Below the pieces are notes generated by a model. The model saw only the letters and a program-made list of their open reading frames with translations, did not search any database and had not been told where the DNA came from. Positions 1 through 8,347 of a stretch of DNA of 64,000 bases are shown one piece after another. Position 1 is the stretch's first letter; each line of letters begins with the position of its first letter. Source of the stretch: Gammaproteobacteria bacterium (lineage in GTDB: Bacteria > Pseudomonadota > Gammaproteobacteria > VBWC01); assembly GCA_006218035.1 (NCBI GenBank), contig VBWC01000004.1:35537-99536 (forward strand), given 5' to 3'. The translations under genes and the position numbers were made by a program.

Positions 1-11
1 GAAAAATGGCA

Positions 12-54
12 GTGCATCCATGCACCGCACGCAGGCTGTTTTTCAACAGCCTGC
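12..54 (-). terminator. Tandem hairpins ending the cytochrome cluster
   Basis: Positions 31-40 and 45-54 form a perfect 10-bp stem with a 4-nt loop that begins at the stop codon of the small peptide ORF. A second hairpin (12-17 with 20-25) follows and, read on the minus strand, is trailed by GCCATTTTTC. The T-run after the second hairpin makes an intrinsic terminator plausible for the long minus-strand cluster. The first hairpin alone has no T-run. Confidence 0.5.
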
Positions 55-221
55 TAGTGCTCTTTCTTCACGGCCGTGTCCTGCACGAACGGCGCCGCCT
101 GCCCGGCGGACGCGGTCAGGTACCCGACACACAGGGCGGCGAATAAGACGGATTTAATGCGCAGGGGAACTTCCCCGGATGGTCTGTCAGGGATCACCCG
201 GTTTTGAAGAATGCTCAGCAT
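54..221 (-). CDS. Possible small exported peptide (about 55 aa)
   Basis: This short frame lies 47 bp downstream of the TPR gene, in the same direction, and stops exactly at the terminator hairpin. Its C-terminal half looks like a signal peptide: a basic residue pair, the hydrophobic stretch VLFAALCVGYLTASA and an AQA-like cleavage site (GQAAP), then a short charged tail ending KKEH. No convincing ribosome binding site is seen before the ATG at 221 or the alternative GTG at 197. No family is recognised. Its place at the end of the operon and its signal-like segment are the only arguments that it is real; it may be a leftover or non-coding. Confidence 0.3.
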   Translation of the reverse strand: MLSILQNRVIPDRPSGEVPLRIKSVLFAALCVGYLTASAGQAAPFVQDTAVKKEH

Positions 222-268
222 CGCCGACGCACGGACGGACCTCGTGACGAACGGGCTCAAACAAGCGG

Positions 269-973
269 TTACTGTTGCGGCAGCAGATCGATGACCTGGG
301 GCGCATCGATCCGCCGATCGACGTCGGCGCTGTTGCGCTCGGACCACTGGCGCGCGCCGCGATCAAGAAACTCCTGTTCCTCCACCGGCAGCGGGCCACG
401 CTTTAACGTGCTTTCCCATTCCCACAATGCCGAGCGCGCCTTGCGCACATAGGGGTCGTCCGGTTTGGCAAGATGAATATAGGCGCGCATCGCACCAAGC
501 GCGCCCTCAAGATCAGCGAGCTGTTCCAGCGCAACGGCCAGTCCCCAGTAGGCGTTGGCCTGATACGGCCGCAGGTCGATCGCCGTCTGGAAGAAGTCCC
601 GCGCCGCGTCATAGCGCTGCGCGCCGATCAGCGCGAATCCCATGTTGACATGCGCCTCCGGCATGCGCGGCGCAAGCAGCAATACTCGGTGCAACGCGGT
701 GATGGCATTATCGTATTGCTTCGCATGCAGCATCGCGACCGCCTGCAGAAAGCGCGTATCGATTTCGTGTTGGGCAAGCTGGCTGGCGTGCCCGGCCGGG
801 TCCAGCTTCGCATCCACTGTCGCGGTTGGCGGCGCGTGCGCTGACGCCGCCCGCAGCATGCCGGGGCGTTGCATCAGCAGTGCAATCGCCGCAACCAGTG
901 CCACGACACAGAGCAGCGATACCAGCGCGACCGGGACGTCCTGCGGCGGATGTTCTATCACTTGTCCGGTCAT
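269..973 (-). CDS. Membrane-anchored TPR protein
   Basis: This 234-residue protein has one N-terminal membrane helix (about residues 14-35), a linker, and tetratricopeptide repeats over roughly 65-185, including AMLHAKQYDNAITALHRVLLL and the following PEAHVNMGFALIGAQRYDAA unit. TPR domains bind other proteins. Its ATG overlaps the ccsA stop codon as ATGA, so the two are translationally coupled. The position suggests a CcmH/CycH-like apocytochrome chaperone working with System II, but that role is inferred from context. The TPR assignment is good; the function is open. Confidence 0.8.
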   Translation of the reverse strand: MTGQVIEHPPQDVPVALVSLLCVVALVAAIALLMQRPGMLRAASAHAPPTATVDAKLDPAGHASQLAQHEIDTRFLQAVAMLHAKQYDNAITALHRVLLLAPRMPEAHVNMGFALIGAQRYDAARDFFQTAIDLRPYQANAYWGLAVALEQLADLEGALGAMRAYIHLAKPDDPYVRKARSALWEWESTLKRGPLPVEEQEFLDRGARQWSERNSADVDRRIDAPQVIDLLPQQ

Positions 974-1821
974 ATCACACCCTTGTGCACCGCCTCACTG
1001 ATGAACGGCGTGCTGAAATAGGTCATGAAGGCGACGACAAAAATAATCAGGATAAAGACCGCGCCGAGGCGGATCGGTACGTTCCAGGCCAGACGCGCGT
1101 GTATCGCACCGCCCAGCGCCAGCCAGGTCAGGAACGCCGATGTTTCCAGCGCATCCCATGACCAGAAGCGGCCCCACGCATCCTGCGCCCAGACCGCGCC
1201 GGCAATCAGCATCAGACTGTCGAACACCAGCGCCAGCACCATGAAGCGCCACGCATACCGGTCCAGCACGTCGTCCGCCGGCAGGTGGCGCAGCCATGAC
1301 GCAAACCAGCCGATCCAGCGCAACAGGATCACCCCGGCGAGACCCGAACCCACCATGGAAAACGCCAGAAAAATCTTGCCGAAACCGACGTGTGCCCACA
1401 GCCAGTCGTTGTAATAGGTCGGCGGGAACGGCGCGTCCTTCGGTTCCAGCATCAGTACCCACAGACCCAGCACCCAGATGATCGGCAGCGAGACGATCGC
1501 GCCGGGGCGCAGCAGCGGCAGGCGCCAGTACACCAGCGTGTAGATGGCACCGAGGCTGAACAACTGGCTGACGAGCAGTTCGAACAGATTCACAAACGGG
1601 CCGTGCCCGATCCGCACCCAGCGCACGCCGAGGGAAACGGCGAGCAACACTACTCCGCAGACCATGAACAACAGCACCAGGCCTTCGTAGCCGCGCGTTA
1701 CGCCGGTGCCGGCGGCCAGAACCCTTTGCTGCGCAACACCGCGAAACGCGTAAAACGCCGCCAGCGCATACGCGGCCAGACCGGCCCACAACCACGGCAT
1801 TTCAGTCGCTTCGCTAAACAT
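970..1821 (-). CDS. ccsA: Cytochrome c biogenesis protein CcsA/ResC (System II heme handling)
   Basis: This 283-residue polytopic membrane protein belongs to the CcsA/ResC/CcmC/CcmF heme-handling family. The diagnostic tryptophan-rich WWD segment is at about 216-223 (WGRFWSWD, followed by ALET). Conserved-looking histidines lie at H73 (in GHGPFVNLFE), H144 and H241. With ResB it forms the System II synthase that carries heme across the membrane and attaches it to CxxCH motifs. I chose the ATG at 1821, 8 nt after the resB stop, because longer versions overlap resB and have no membrane-protein character. Being inside a multiheme gene cluster, it is probably dedicated to those proteins. Confidence 0.93.
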   Translation of the reverse strand: MFSEATEMPWLWAGLAAYALAAFYAFRGVAQQRVLAAGTGVTRGYEGLVLLFMVCGVVLLAVSLGVRWVRIGHGPFVNLFELLVSQLFSLGAIYTLVYWRLPLLRPGAIVSLPIIWVLGLWVLMLEPKDAPFPPTYYNDWLWAHVGFGKIFLAFSMVGSGLAGVILLRWIGWFASWLRHLPADDVLDRYAWRFMVLALVFDSLMLIAGAVWAQDAWGRFWSWDALETSAFLTWLALGGAIHARLAWNVPIRLGAVFILIIFVVAFMTYFSTPFISEAVHKGVI

Positions 1822-1829
1822 CGCTGCTA

Positions 1830-2852
1830 TCAACCCTTGTTGGTCAGCGCCGCGGACGACGCTGAATTGAGCGCGGGGATCTTGTCGGTCGCCGTATGCA
1901 CCGCCGTGAACGTCCGCCAGTAATGCGAAGCAAGCCCGATGACGCCAAGTATGGACGCCAGAAACAACCAGCGCAGTGTCGGATCGAAAAATATCTTGTA
2001 ACCCATCCACTGGCGCAATTGTTCATAACGCAACCGTCCGCCGTCCAGTACCGTTTCATCGCCGGGCTTCAGCTCGACACGACGGTCGCCATCGTTGACG
2101 ACCAGCACGCTGCCGGTGCGCCGCACATCCAGCGTCCATGCGGCGTCCTGACGCAAGCCGGTATCCAGTTGCAGCCAGAACTTGATTTCGCGGCCCCCGA
2201 CGGGTGTCCAGCTGTTGCTCTGCTTGAAATCGAACAGTGGATAGGACGGCATGTTGACCGTGCCGGTGACGGGTGCACCGGCGTCGGGTAGCCACGTCAG
2301 CACCGGCGTGAATCCCTTGTTGAACGTTGTGTAAAACCGGTAGCCATCAATCACCAGCGGCGTATCGTCGCCGATCACGCGCGCCTGCCATTCACCTTTC
2401 TCGTTGCGCACCCGGATATGGCTGCGCGTCGACCCGCGCACCAGCATCGGCTGATAGTCGACCGTGAACGGACCCTGGGAAAACTGCACCTGATCCAGAT
2501 TGCCGCTGTGGAACGGACCGCTTTTGACGTCGATCGCGTCGTCAATCGTAAACTGCTGCCCGTCCACCATTTCCACGTGAGCCTCGTAATGGGTCAGGCG
2601 ACCGACCCCGACGAGCACGACCACGGCGAGCAGGCCGATATGAAACATCAGTAATCCCGGCCGCCGGTTGATGCGTGGATTGGTCGCAATCGCCGCAACG
2701 AGATTCACCGCCAGCACCGACAGCGGCACCACCAGCACCCACACCGGCACTTCCGCCGGATTGCCATAAATCAGCGACGCACCGACCGCGAGCAGCGCCA
2801 TACCGACGATGGTCAGGCGCGTTGAGGACAGTAGCTTGCGAAGCACAATCAT
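1830..2852 (-). CDS. resB: ResB/CcsB cytochrome c biogenesis protein
   Basis: A 340-residue ResB-family protein, partner of CcsA in System II cytochrome c maturation. It shows the usual plan: three membrane helices near the N-terminus (about 12-29, 36-56 and 66-85, with a histidine in LLMFHIGLLA), a large periplasmic domain over about 90-290 and a final helix (WLFLASILGVIGLASHY). The periplasmic part is thought to hold the apocytochrome and accept heme. It is on the short side for ResB. It lies 92 bp after the undecaheme gene and 8 nt before ccsA, forming a heme-attachment pair within the cluster. Confidence 0.93.
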   Translation of the reverse strand: MIVLRKLLSSTRLTIVGMALLAVGASLIYGNPAEVPVWVLVVPLSVLAVNLVAAIATNPRINRRPGLLMFHIGLLAVVVLVGVGRLTHYEAHVEMVDGQQFTIDDAIDVKSGPFHSGNLDQVQFSQGPFTVDYQPMLVRGSTRSHIRVRNEKGEWQARVIGDDTPLVIDGYRFYTTFNKGFTPVLTWLPDAGAPVTGTVNMPSYPLFDFKQSNSWTPVGGREIKFWLQLDTGLRQDAAWTLDVRRTGSVLVVNDGDRRVELKPGDETVLDGGRLRYEQLRQWMGYKIFFDPTLRWLFLASILGVIGLASHYWRTFTAVHTATDKIPALNSASSAALTNKG

Positions 2853-2944
2853 GGCGAGTTACACATCGTTGACAGGACACGGCCGGCGCACCTGCGCGAC
2901 CGGCCTGATCATCTTTCGCGAGATAAACCGGCAGGCCGGCCGCG

Positions 2945-5659
2945 TCAGGGCAGATCCGCGCAGCCTTCGCCGGCGACATTGGTCATCCAGGCGAAACCAA
3001 TGTCGCCGCTGCCCGGCGGGCCTGCCGATCCGCAGTTTGAGTCCACCCATTCGCCACTCCTGGCGAAGGTGCGTACCTTGAGCACCGATCCATTGTAGTA
3101 AGGGCCGTTCTCGTAACGGGCTTGCGTGTTATTGCGCACCTGCGTACCCGGCGCCAGACCGCCTTCCGGACCGACGTCATTCAGGTTGGCGAGAAACACC
3201 TTGTTCTTCCAACCATGCGGTATCGCGATATGGCAGTAATTACAGCGGAAATTCGTCCGTACCGCGTCAATGTGGCCGTTATGCAGATTCACGACGCGCA
3301 CCGGTCCTATGCAGCCGAAACTATCCGTGGTCGTGCTGAATCCGCTCGAACCGCCCGGCGCTTCACCGACGGTCTGCGCGCGCTTGCCGTAGGACGCATA
3401 ATTATGGCACTTGAAACACAGATGGTTATCGGTACCCGGGGTATTGCCGGCGGCGAATCCATCGTCACCGTGCGTTTCTATTCCGGCAATATTGGGACCG
3501 ACGCCGGCCCACGGCCCCTTCAACAGAAAATCATTGTTCGAACCATGCGGCCCCCACGGACTGCCCTGCTCGCCGCCGTTGGGTATCGCCGTACCGGTGG
3601 CGGTATTGGAGCCATGGCAATCCGTGCAGTACATGGTTTGGATACCCACGCCCTGCTCGAATGGCGGCAACCAGCTGGTGGATAACAGATTCGTCTTGAG
3701 ATCGCTGGTCTTCGGCGCGGGCCGATTAACGAAATAACCACCCGCCGAACCTGCACGCACCACCGGCGTTCTGCCGGTCTCCGTCAACACCGGATGCCAC
3801 GAGCGGTGGTTGTTCGCCGCGTACGCGGCGGCCGCGCCGCCGGATGTGCCGGAGGTTCCTTCGCCTTTATGATCGTCCGGCGACTGGTACTCCATGCCCT
3901 GGTTGGTGTACTGGCTCATGTTGTTGGTGCCCGCCGGGGTACCGCCGGAAAAACTGCCCAGGAACGGCGCCGTATCGTAGGCATAATTGGAATGGCATTT
4001 CAGACACACCTGGTACTCGCGCGTCACGTGCGGGGCGCTGACCGCACTGGTGGCGCCGGTTCCGCCGTCGCCGCGTTTGGCCTCGAAGGCGATCGGCTGG
4101 CTGCCAAACTGGGTACCGGACCATGCCGTTGGCTCAACACCCCAGATACCGCGTAGCACGCCGGACGCAATATTCGTATGCACGGCCTCGCCAGCCGCGG
4201 CTATCTGCGCCGGCGTATGGGGGTGGGTGCCTTCGGTGTCCGGAATCGCATTGTTGGCATTGAACAAGCGGTTCTTCACCACGCGGTGCGGGTTGTGGCA
4301 ATCGGTACACTCCGCATGACGATTGTTCAGATTGCCCTTGCCCATGTTGAGCGGCGATTCGACGAAGTCCTTGCCGGCCTGGTTGGGCGCATCCGGATTC
4401 GGCGAACCGATGTTATGCATTTCCGTGCCCGCCGGCTGATCGGCGTTGGCGATCGGCATATGGCGCAACATTGTCGTGAAATCCGTCTTGATATCCGGCA
4501 CCTCGAAGGTGATGCCGCCCTGACCCTGCAGCGTCCCGCCGTCCGGCGAATGGCACGCGTAGCAGGTTTCCTCGATCGCGGGGTTGCCACCCTGTTTGAA
4601 TTTACCGCCGGTTGCAGCATCCACAAGCTGCGGTCCGTCGGTGCCTTCACGAAGAATGCGGCGCGAGCCCTGTACCGTGTGCGGGTCATGGCAGTTCAGA
4701 CACGCGGCCTGCCAGACCTGCGTGTCGGCCGGAAATTCACGTATCGCGGCCGCTTCCGGTGTATAGCGCTCGTTGCCGACAACCTGGCTCGCGTGCGCGG
4801 AACCCGCCCAGCCTTCCTTGTCATGGCAGGCGACGCAGATAATATCGCTGCCGGGATCAAAATCGCCGCCGGTCGGCACGTTTTCCTGGAACCGGTTCAC
4901 GCGCAGAAACTTGATGTTCTTGTTCGGATCGGTATCGCGGATATGCGGGTCGTGGCACGAAATACATTCCACCTTGTTGTCTTCCAGCGGAATTGTCGGC
5001 CGCCGGTCGATTTCCGGTGTCGTGGAATCCAGATTGCCTTGTTTACGGTTGCGAACATGCGCGTTGCCAACCGGATTGCGCAGTTCACCGTCGCGATTGA
5101 ACTGCGCCAGATCGTAGGTGAATGAAATGGGGTGGTCGTTGGTCAGGTCGGTGCCGAGGCGTCGCGTAAAGCCCGTGGTCGGCCCCGCTCCTTCCGGAAT
5201 CGTACCGCCCGGCCCGGGATTGATACCGGCCATCGCGATGTTCGGATTGCCCCGGCCGTTGAGTACGTTGACCGCGCCGATCGCCAGCGTACCGTCGTGG
5301 CACGACAGGCACAGCTTCGACTTGCCGTTCGGCTGACTCAGGTCTATGGCATCGAGCGATCCCGAGGTATAAGGCGTATAGGTCGCCGCCGTCAGCGAAC
5401 GGTTCCATAACGGCGCCCGCGGTTCCACGGAGGCGCCGTGCGGCGTATGGCAGAACACGCAGATCTGGGATTCGCTTGACGCCTCGATATTGCGTTTCGC
5501 TCCGCCGGGCAGCGTGGGTTCGACCGTGTGGGAAAAGTTATGCCGCGTGTTGCGGATGTCCGCAATACGGTCGGCGAATGAACAGGCCGACCATAGCGCC
5601 AGCAGTACACCGGCACACAGCCCGACCCGAGTTGGAATTGAACGCCACTTTTCCTTCAC
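2945..5659 (-). CDS. Secreted undecaheme c-type cytochrome
   Basis: A 904-residue protein with a signal peptide (about 1-29, cleaved after SFA) and eleven CxxCH motifs at residues 67, 117, 232, 275, 320, 366, 451, 552, 678, 748 and 806. Several are followed by TPH, DPH or NPH, giving extra histidines for bis-His ligation. Residues 31-279 align with the whole tetraheme protein at 14008-14832: KHN/RHN, CVFCHTPHG, PLWNR, CLSCHDG, DLTNDH, VEC.SCHDPH and a fourth CxxCH. The remainder is a seven-heme extension with glycine-rich linkers. Three non-heme cysteines lie near the C-terminus (783, 876, 900). The GTG start overlaps the preceding stop as GTGA, so it is coupled to the NHL gene. Likely an extracellular or outer-membrane electron carrier. 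Confidence 0.92.
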   Translation of the reverse strand: MKEKWRSIPTRVGLCAGVLLALWSACSFADRIADIRNTRHNFSHTVEPTLPGGAKRNIEASSESQICVFCHTPHGASVEPRAPLWNRSLTAATYTPYTSGSLDAIDLSQPNGKSKLCLSCHDGTLAIGAVNVLNGRGNPNIAMAGINPGPGGTIPEGAGPTTGFTRRLGTDLTNDHPISFTYDLAQFNRDGELRNPVGNAHVRNRKQGNLDSTTPEIDRRPTIPLEDNKVECISCHDPHIRDTDPNKNIKFLRVNRFQENVPTGGDFDPGSDIICVACHDKEGWAGSAHASQVVGNERYTPEAAAIREFPADTQVWQAACLNCHDPHTVQGSRRILREGTDGPQLVDAATGGKFKQGGNPAIEETCYACHSPDGGTLQGQGGITFEVPDIKTDFTTMLRHMPIANADQPAGTEMHNIGSPNPDAPNQAGKDFVESPLNMGKGNLNNRHAECTDCHNPHRVVKNRLFNANNAIPDTEGTHPHTPAQIAAAGEAVHTNIASGVLRGIWGVEPTAWSGTQFGSQPIAFEAKRGDGGTGATSAVSAPHVTREYQVCLKCHSNYAYDTAPFLGSFSGGTPAGTNNMSQYTNQGMEYQSPDDHKGEGTSGTSGGAAAAYAANNHRSWHPVLTETGRTPVVRAGSAGGYFVNRPAPKTSDLKTNLLSTSWLPPFEQGVGIQTMYCTDCHGSNTATGTAIPNGGEQGSPWGPHGSNNDFLLKGPWAGVGPNIAGIETHGDDGFAAGNTPGTDNHLCFKCHNYASYGKRAQTVGEAPGGSSGFSTTTDSFGCIGPVRVVNLHNGHIDAVRTNFRCNYCHIAIPHGWKNKVFLANLNDVGPEGGLAPGTQVRNNTQARYENGPYYNGSVLKVRTFARSGEWVDSNCGSAGPPGSGDIGFAWMTNVAGEGCADLP

Positions 5660-6735
5660 GCGCCACCCAGATATTCGAATACCACCACGCGACCGTTAAA
5701 CATGTCCGCCACATAGACTTGTCGTCCGGTATCCGTCCAGACTCCGGCCGGTAAATAGAACTGGCCCGTCCCGCTCCCAGTGCCACCGATCGGCATCAGC
5801 AGATTGCCGTCGGCATTGAATACTAACAAATGGTCGTAAAACGATTCCACCACATAAATCAAGCCGTTACTATCTACCGCCACGCCTTTCGGCCGCGGCA
5901 GGTCGCCGATGAACAGCCCCCGACGCCCAACGACCTTGCGGCTCTCCCCGGCAGGCGAAAGCACCTGGATACGCGAGTTAAACGTGTCGGTCACGTAGAG
6001 CTCGCCGTTCGCGAACGCCAGATAGGTCGGCGCATTGAACTCACCCGGCTCCGTGCCGGGCCTGCCCAGCGTCCTGACCAGCTCACCCGCCCGGTCAAAC
6101 ACCTTGATATCGTGCGCCCGACCGTCGGCGACATAAATCTCGCCGGTCTGCGGATCCGTGGCCAGCCCCGTCGGCCGCAAGATCTTGCCCTGTCCGATCG
6201 TGCCGACGGGCTCACCGAGCGTATCGAGACGCACGATGTAGCCAAGTTCCGCATCCGCCACCAGTAACTCGCCGCTGTCCCCGCCGGCGACTCCCACCGG
6301 CATTGAGAAACGCAGGTTCTTACCGGCCATTTCCCAGACATGCAGTCTGCCCGCCGGTACGTCAAACACATACACGGCCTGGCGGCTGACATCGGTCACA
6401 AAAATTCGCCCGCTGGCGTCAACGTAACCGCGTTGCGGCCGTTGCAGCACTACCGGTTGATGCTTGCTCGATGCAAGTCCGACCAGCCATTTCAACGCCT
6501 TCCTGCCAAATTGCAGCGCGGCATTCGGTTCGTCGTCCGGCGTGAAATTGTCTTCGCCGGTCAATTCGCCGACGTACCGGTAACGCGGCTGATCCGGCGG
6601 CGGCGGAAACACATGTTGCTCCGCTCCTGCCGAACCCTGCAGTTGAAACTTTCCGGGCGCAGCCGCGCACGCGGACAACAACAACGTTGCAATCACAAAC
6701 GTGACGCCTGTTTTGCAACGCAGCACGTTTCTCAC
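5656..6735 (-). CDS. NHL-repeat beta-propeller lipoprotein
   Basis: A 359-residue predicted lipoprotein: a hydrophobic leader ends in the lipobox LLSAC with lipidated Cys at 23. Residues from about 75 to the end contain NHL-type repeats of the form G.F..P.G...D..G..YVAD...+R..VF, for example GQFYLPAGVWTDTGRQVYVA, consistent with a six-bladed propeller. NHL propellers bind proteins or other ligands; no catalytic residues are evident. The start is GTG, 12 nt after the previous NHL gene, with an AGG about 8 nt upstream. Its stop overlaps the undecaheme start, suggesting fixed stoichiometry and a scaffold or assembly role. Confidence 0.87.
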   Translation of the reverse strand: MRNVLRCKTGVTFVIATLLLSACAAAPGKFQLQGSAGAEQHVFPPPPDQPRYRYVGELTGEDNFTPDDEPNAALQFGRKALKWLVGLASSKHQPVVLQRPQRGYVDASGRIFVTDVSRQAVYVFDVPAGRLHVWEMAGKNLRFSMPVGVAGGDSGELLVADAELGYIVRLDTLGEPVGTIGQGKILRPTGLATDPQTGEIYVADGRAHDIKVFDRAGELVRTLGRPGTEPGEFNAPTYLAFANGELYVTDTFNSRIQVLSPAGESRKVVGRRGLFIGDLPRPKGVAVDSNGLIYVVESFYDHLLVFNADGNLLMPIGGTGSGTGQFYLPAGVWTDTGRQVYVADMFNGRVVVFEYLGGA

Positions 6736-6747
6736 TGTAGCGCCTGG

Positions 6748-7764
6748 CTATTCCTCAATCGCTTCCTTGACGACGCGCAATATCTGGATCCGGCCATTCA
6801 GACTGTCAGCAACATAGATAAAACCTTCGTCCAGCCACATATCGGTGATACGCCGGAACTTGCCCGGTGCCGAACCGGTACCGCCTGACTGCGCCACCAG
6901 CAGATCGCCCTGATAGATTTTGATCGTATTATCAATGAAATCGCTGACGAATACGAGGTTATCGTCACTGACGACAACGCTGTTGGGGTAAGCAACCGAG
7001 TCGCGCGGCAGCGAATACCGGTAGCTACCGTCGTCGCCCAGCACCTGGATGCGGTCACCAACGCGCGCGATGATATAGAGCCCCTCCGGCCCGCGCGCCA
7101 TCCCGGTGATATTCAGAAACTGCCCCTCGCTGGAACCGCGCTTGCCGATCGCCGTCAACGCCTCCCCTGTACTATTAAACACGACGACATGGTCCATCAC
7201 GCCGTCCGCGACAAAGACATAGCCGGTGCTGTCATCCACCGACACCGACACCGGCCGGCGCAGGTTCAGGGTATTCCTGAACTCGCGTATTTGACGACCA
7301 CGATGGTCAAACTGCAGCACGCGCGCGCCACCCCAGTCGGCAATGAAAAAATCGAGATTTGGCGTCAGGAAGATATCGGTAACGTCGCCGGTTACCGTCC
7401 CCTGCAGATCGACGAGTTCGATGAACTCCCGGCGGTTCCGGTCAAAGCGCAGCACCTTCTGCTGATCCGCATCGACAATCAGGATGATGTCACCCCGCGC
7501 GGCGACGGCGACGGGACGCTTAAGGCGTACGTCGCGGCGTCCGACGATACTATCGCCCTCAATCCCCACCTCGATAGTTTCCCAGGGCAGCAAGACCTCG
7601 GCGACCAGGCCAACTGCGGCAGCGGCCGTCGAGACGGTATCCGTTTCCTCTGAAAACAGGTTTTCGGTCTGCGGCGGCTGCAGACTGCAACCACCGACAA
7701 GCAGCGAGCCGCTAAAGAAAACGCTTAGCGCAAGAAACCGGATTCGCGCGATACGGAATGACAT
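6748..7764 (-). CDS. Second NHL-repeat beta-propeller lipoprotein
   Basis: A 338-residue NHL-repeat protein with signal and lipobox (LLVGGC, Cys 26 from the ATG at 7764). Repeats include RPVAVAARGDIILIVDAD, NITGMARGPEGLYII and a terminal DMWLDEGFIYVADSLNGRIQ, together forming a propeller. It is related in plan to the next gene, but the sequences are clearly diverged. The 7764 start gives a canonical lipoprotein signal; a longer version from 7818 would put 18 polar residues before the signal. It overlaps the upstream triheme cytochrome gene by 40 bp, so the two are tightly linked. Confidence 0.86.
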   Translation of the reverse strand: MSFRIARIRFLALSVFFSGSLLVGGCSLQPPQTENLFSEETDTVSTAAAAVGLVAEVLLPWETIEVGIEGDSIVGRRDVRLKRPVAVAARGDIILIVDADQQKVLRFDRNRREFIELVDLQGTVTGDVTDIFLTPNLDFFIADWGGARVLQFDHRGRQIREFRNTLNLRRPVSVSVDDSTGYVFVADGVMDHVVVFNSTGEALTAIGKRGSSEGQFLNITGMARGPEGLYIIARVGDRIQVLGDDGSYRYSLPRDSVAYPNSVVVSDDNLVFVSDFIDNTIKIYQGDLLVAQSGGTGSAPGKFRRITDMWLDEGFIYVADSLNGRIQILRVVKEAIEE

Positions 7765-8285
7765 CGTCCACAATTCATGGTTGGCGGAAAGGCAACTTTT
7801 CCGTGACAGACGCCGCAATATTCCCCTTGGATAATCGCGGACATCGTTACCGGATTACCACCCTTCTGCGGAAGAAATATCGACGGATGACAGTTCAGAC
7901 AGGTCAACCATTCCGTGTGTGGCCGGTGCGGAAAACGAACATACGGCATCGACCCGGTGTTCTTGAAAATGATATCGAAATCGGCGGGAAACATTTCCTC
8001 GTCACCCAACAGGCTCTTGCGCGGATTGATAAGCCCCTCATCCAGTACCTCCACCCAGTTGATGATGTTCTGGCCGTCGCGTGGGAATCCCTTCATCGCC
8101 TCATAAGGCTGCTGCAGGACATTGACGGCATCGTTGGTCGGGTCATGGATACCGTCATCCGCGACACGCACCTCTTCGCCACGCAACTGAAAGTGCTGGC
8201 CCTTGATCCACACCGGCACTTCCGTCGCCATAGCGCCGGACACAAGCACTGTCGTTAACACGAATACAAGACTAAGTCGCAACAT
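7725..8285 (-). CDS. Periplasmic triheme c7-type cytochrome (paralogue A)
   Basis: A 186-residue exported protein (signal to about residue 20) with three CxxCH motifs at 129-133, 157-161 and 172-176 in a compact C-terminal c7-type domain that starts with the FPHRPH.EW.TC pattern. Preceding residues 44-110 form a region shared with the 241-residue cytochrome at 9776-10501: DGIHD, a LQ.P motif, KG.P and a WV motif. The two are clear paralogues. Triheme c7 domains usually act as low-potential periplasmic shuttles. The last 40 bp overlap the first NHL gene. Likely a periplasmic relay feeding or draining the outer-membrane components. Confidence 0.9.
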   Translation of the reverse strand: MLRLSLVFVLTTVLVSGAMATEVPVWIKGQHFQLRGEEVRVADDGIHDPTNDAVNVLQQPYEAMKGFPRDGQNIINWVEVLDEGLINPRKSLLGDEEMFPADFDIIFKNTGSMPYVRFPHRPHTEWLTCLNCHPSIFLPQKGGNPVTMSAIIQGEYCGVCHGKVAFPPTMNCGRCHSVSRESGFLR

Positions 8286-8316
8286 GTATCACTCGCGCGT
8301 CAATTGCTTAAGATGT

Positions 8317-8342
8317 CGGTGGCCGCGCATGCGCGGCCACCG
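8317..8342. repeat. 26-bp perfect palindrome inside the cytochrome operon
   Basis: The sequence from 8317 to 8342 is a perfect inverted repeat (CGGTGGCCGCGCA and its complement) starting a few bases after the stop codon of the cupredoxin-like gene. As RNA it would form a very stable GC hairpin. No T-run follows on the minus strand, so it is not a standard intrinsic terminator. It may protect the 3' end of the upstream message or reduce read-through to the distal genes. Confidence 0.7.
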
Positions 8343-8347
8343 GGATA

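Noticed and set aside
31-54. CAGGCTGTT...AACAGCCTG hairpin as a transposon end
   Set aside because: Similar sequences occur at insertion-sequence ends, but no transposase or target duplication is visible and the position fits operon termination.
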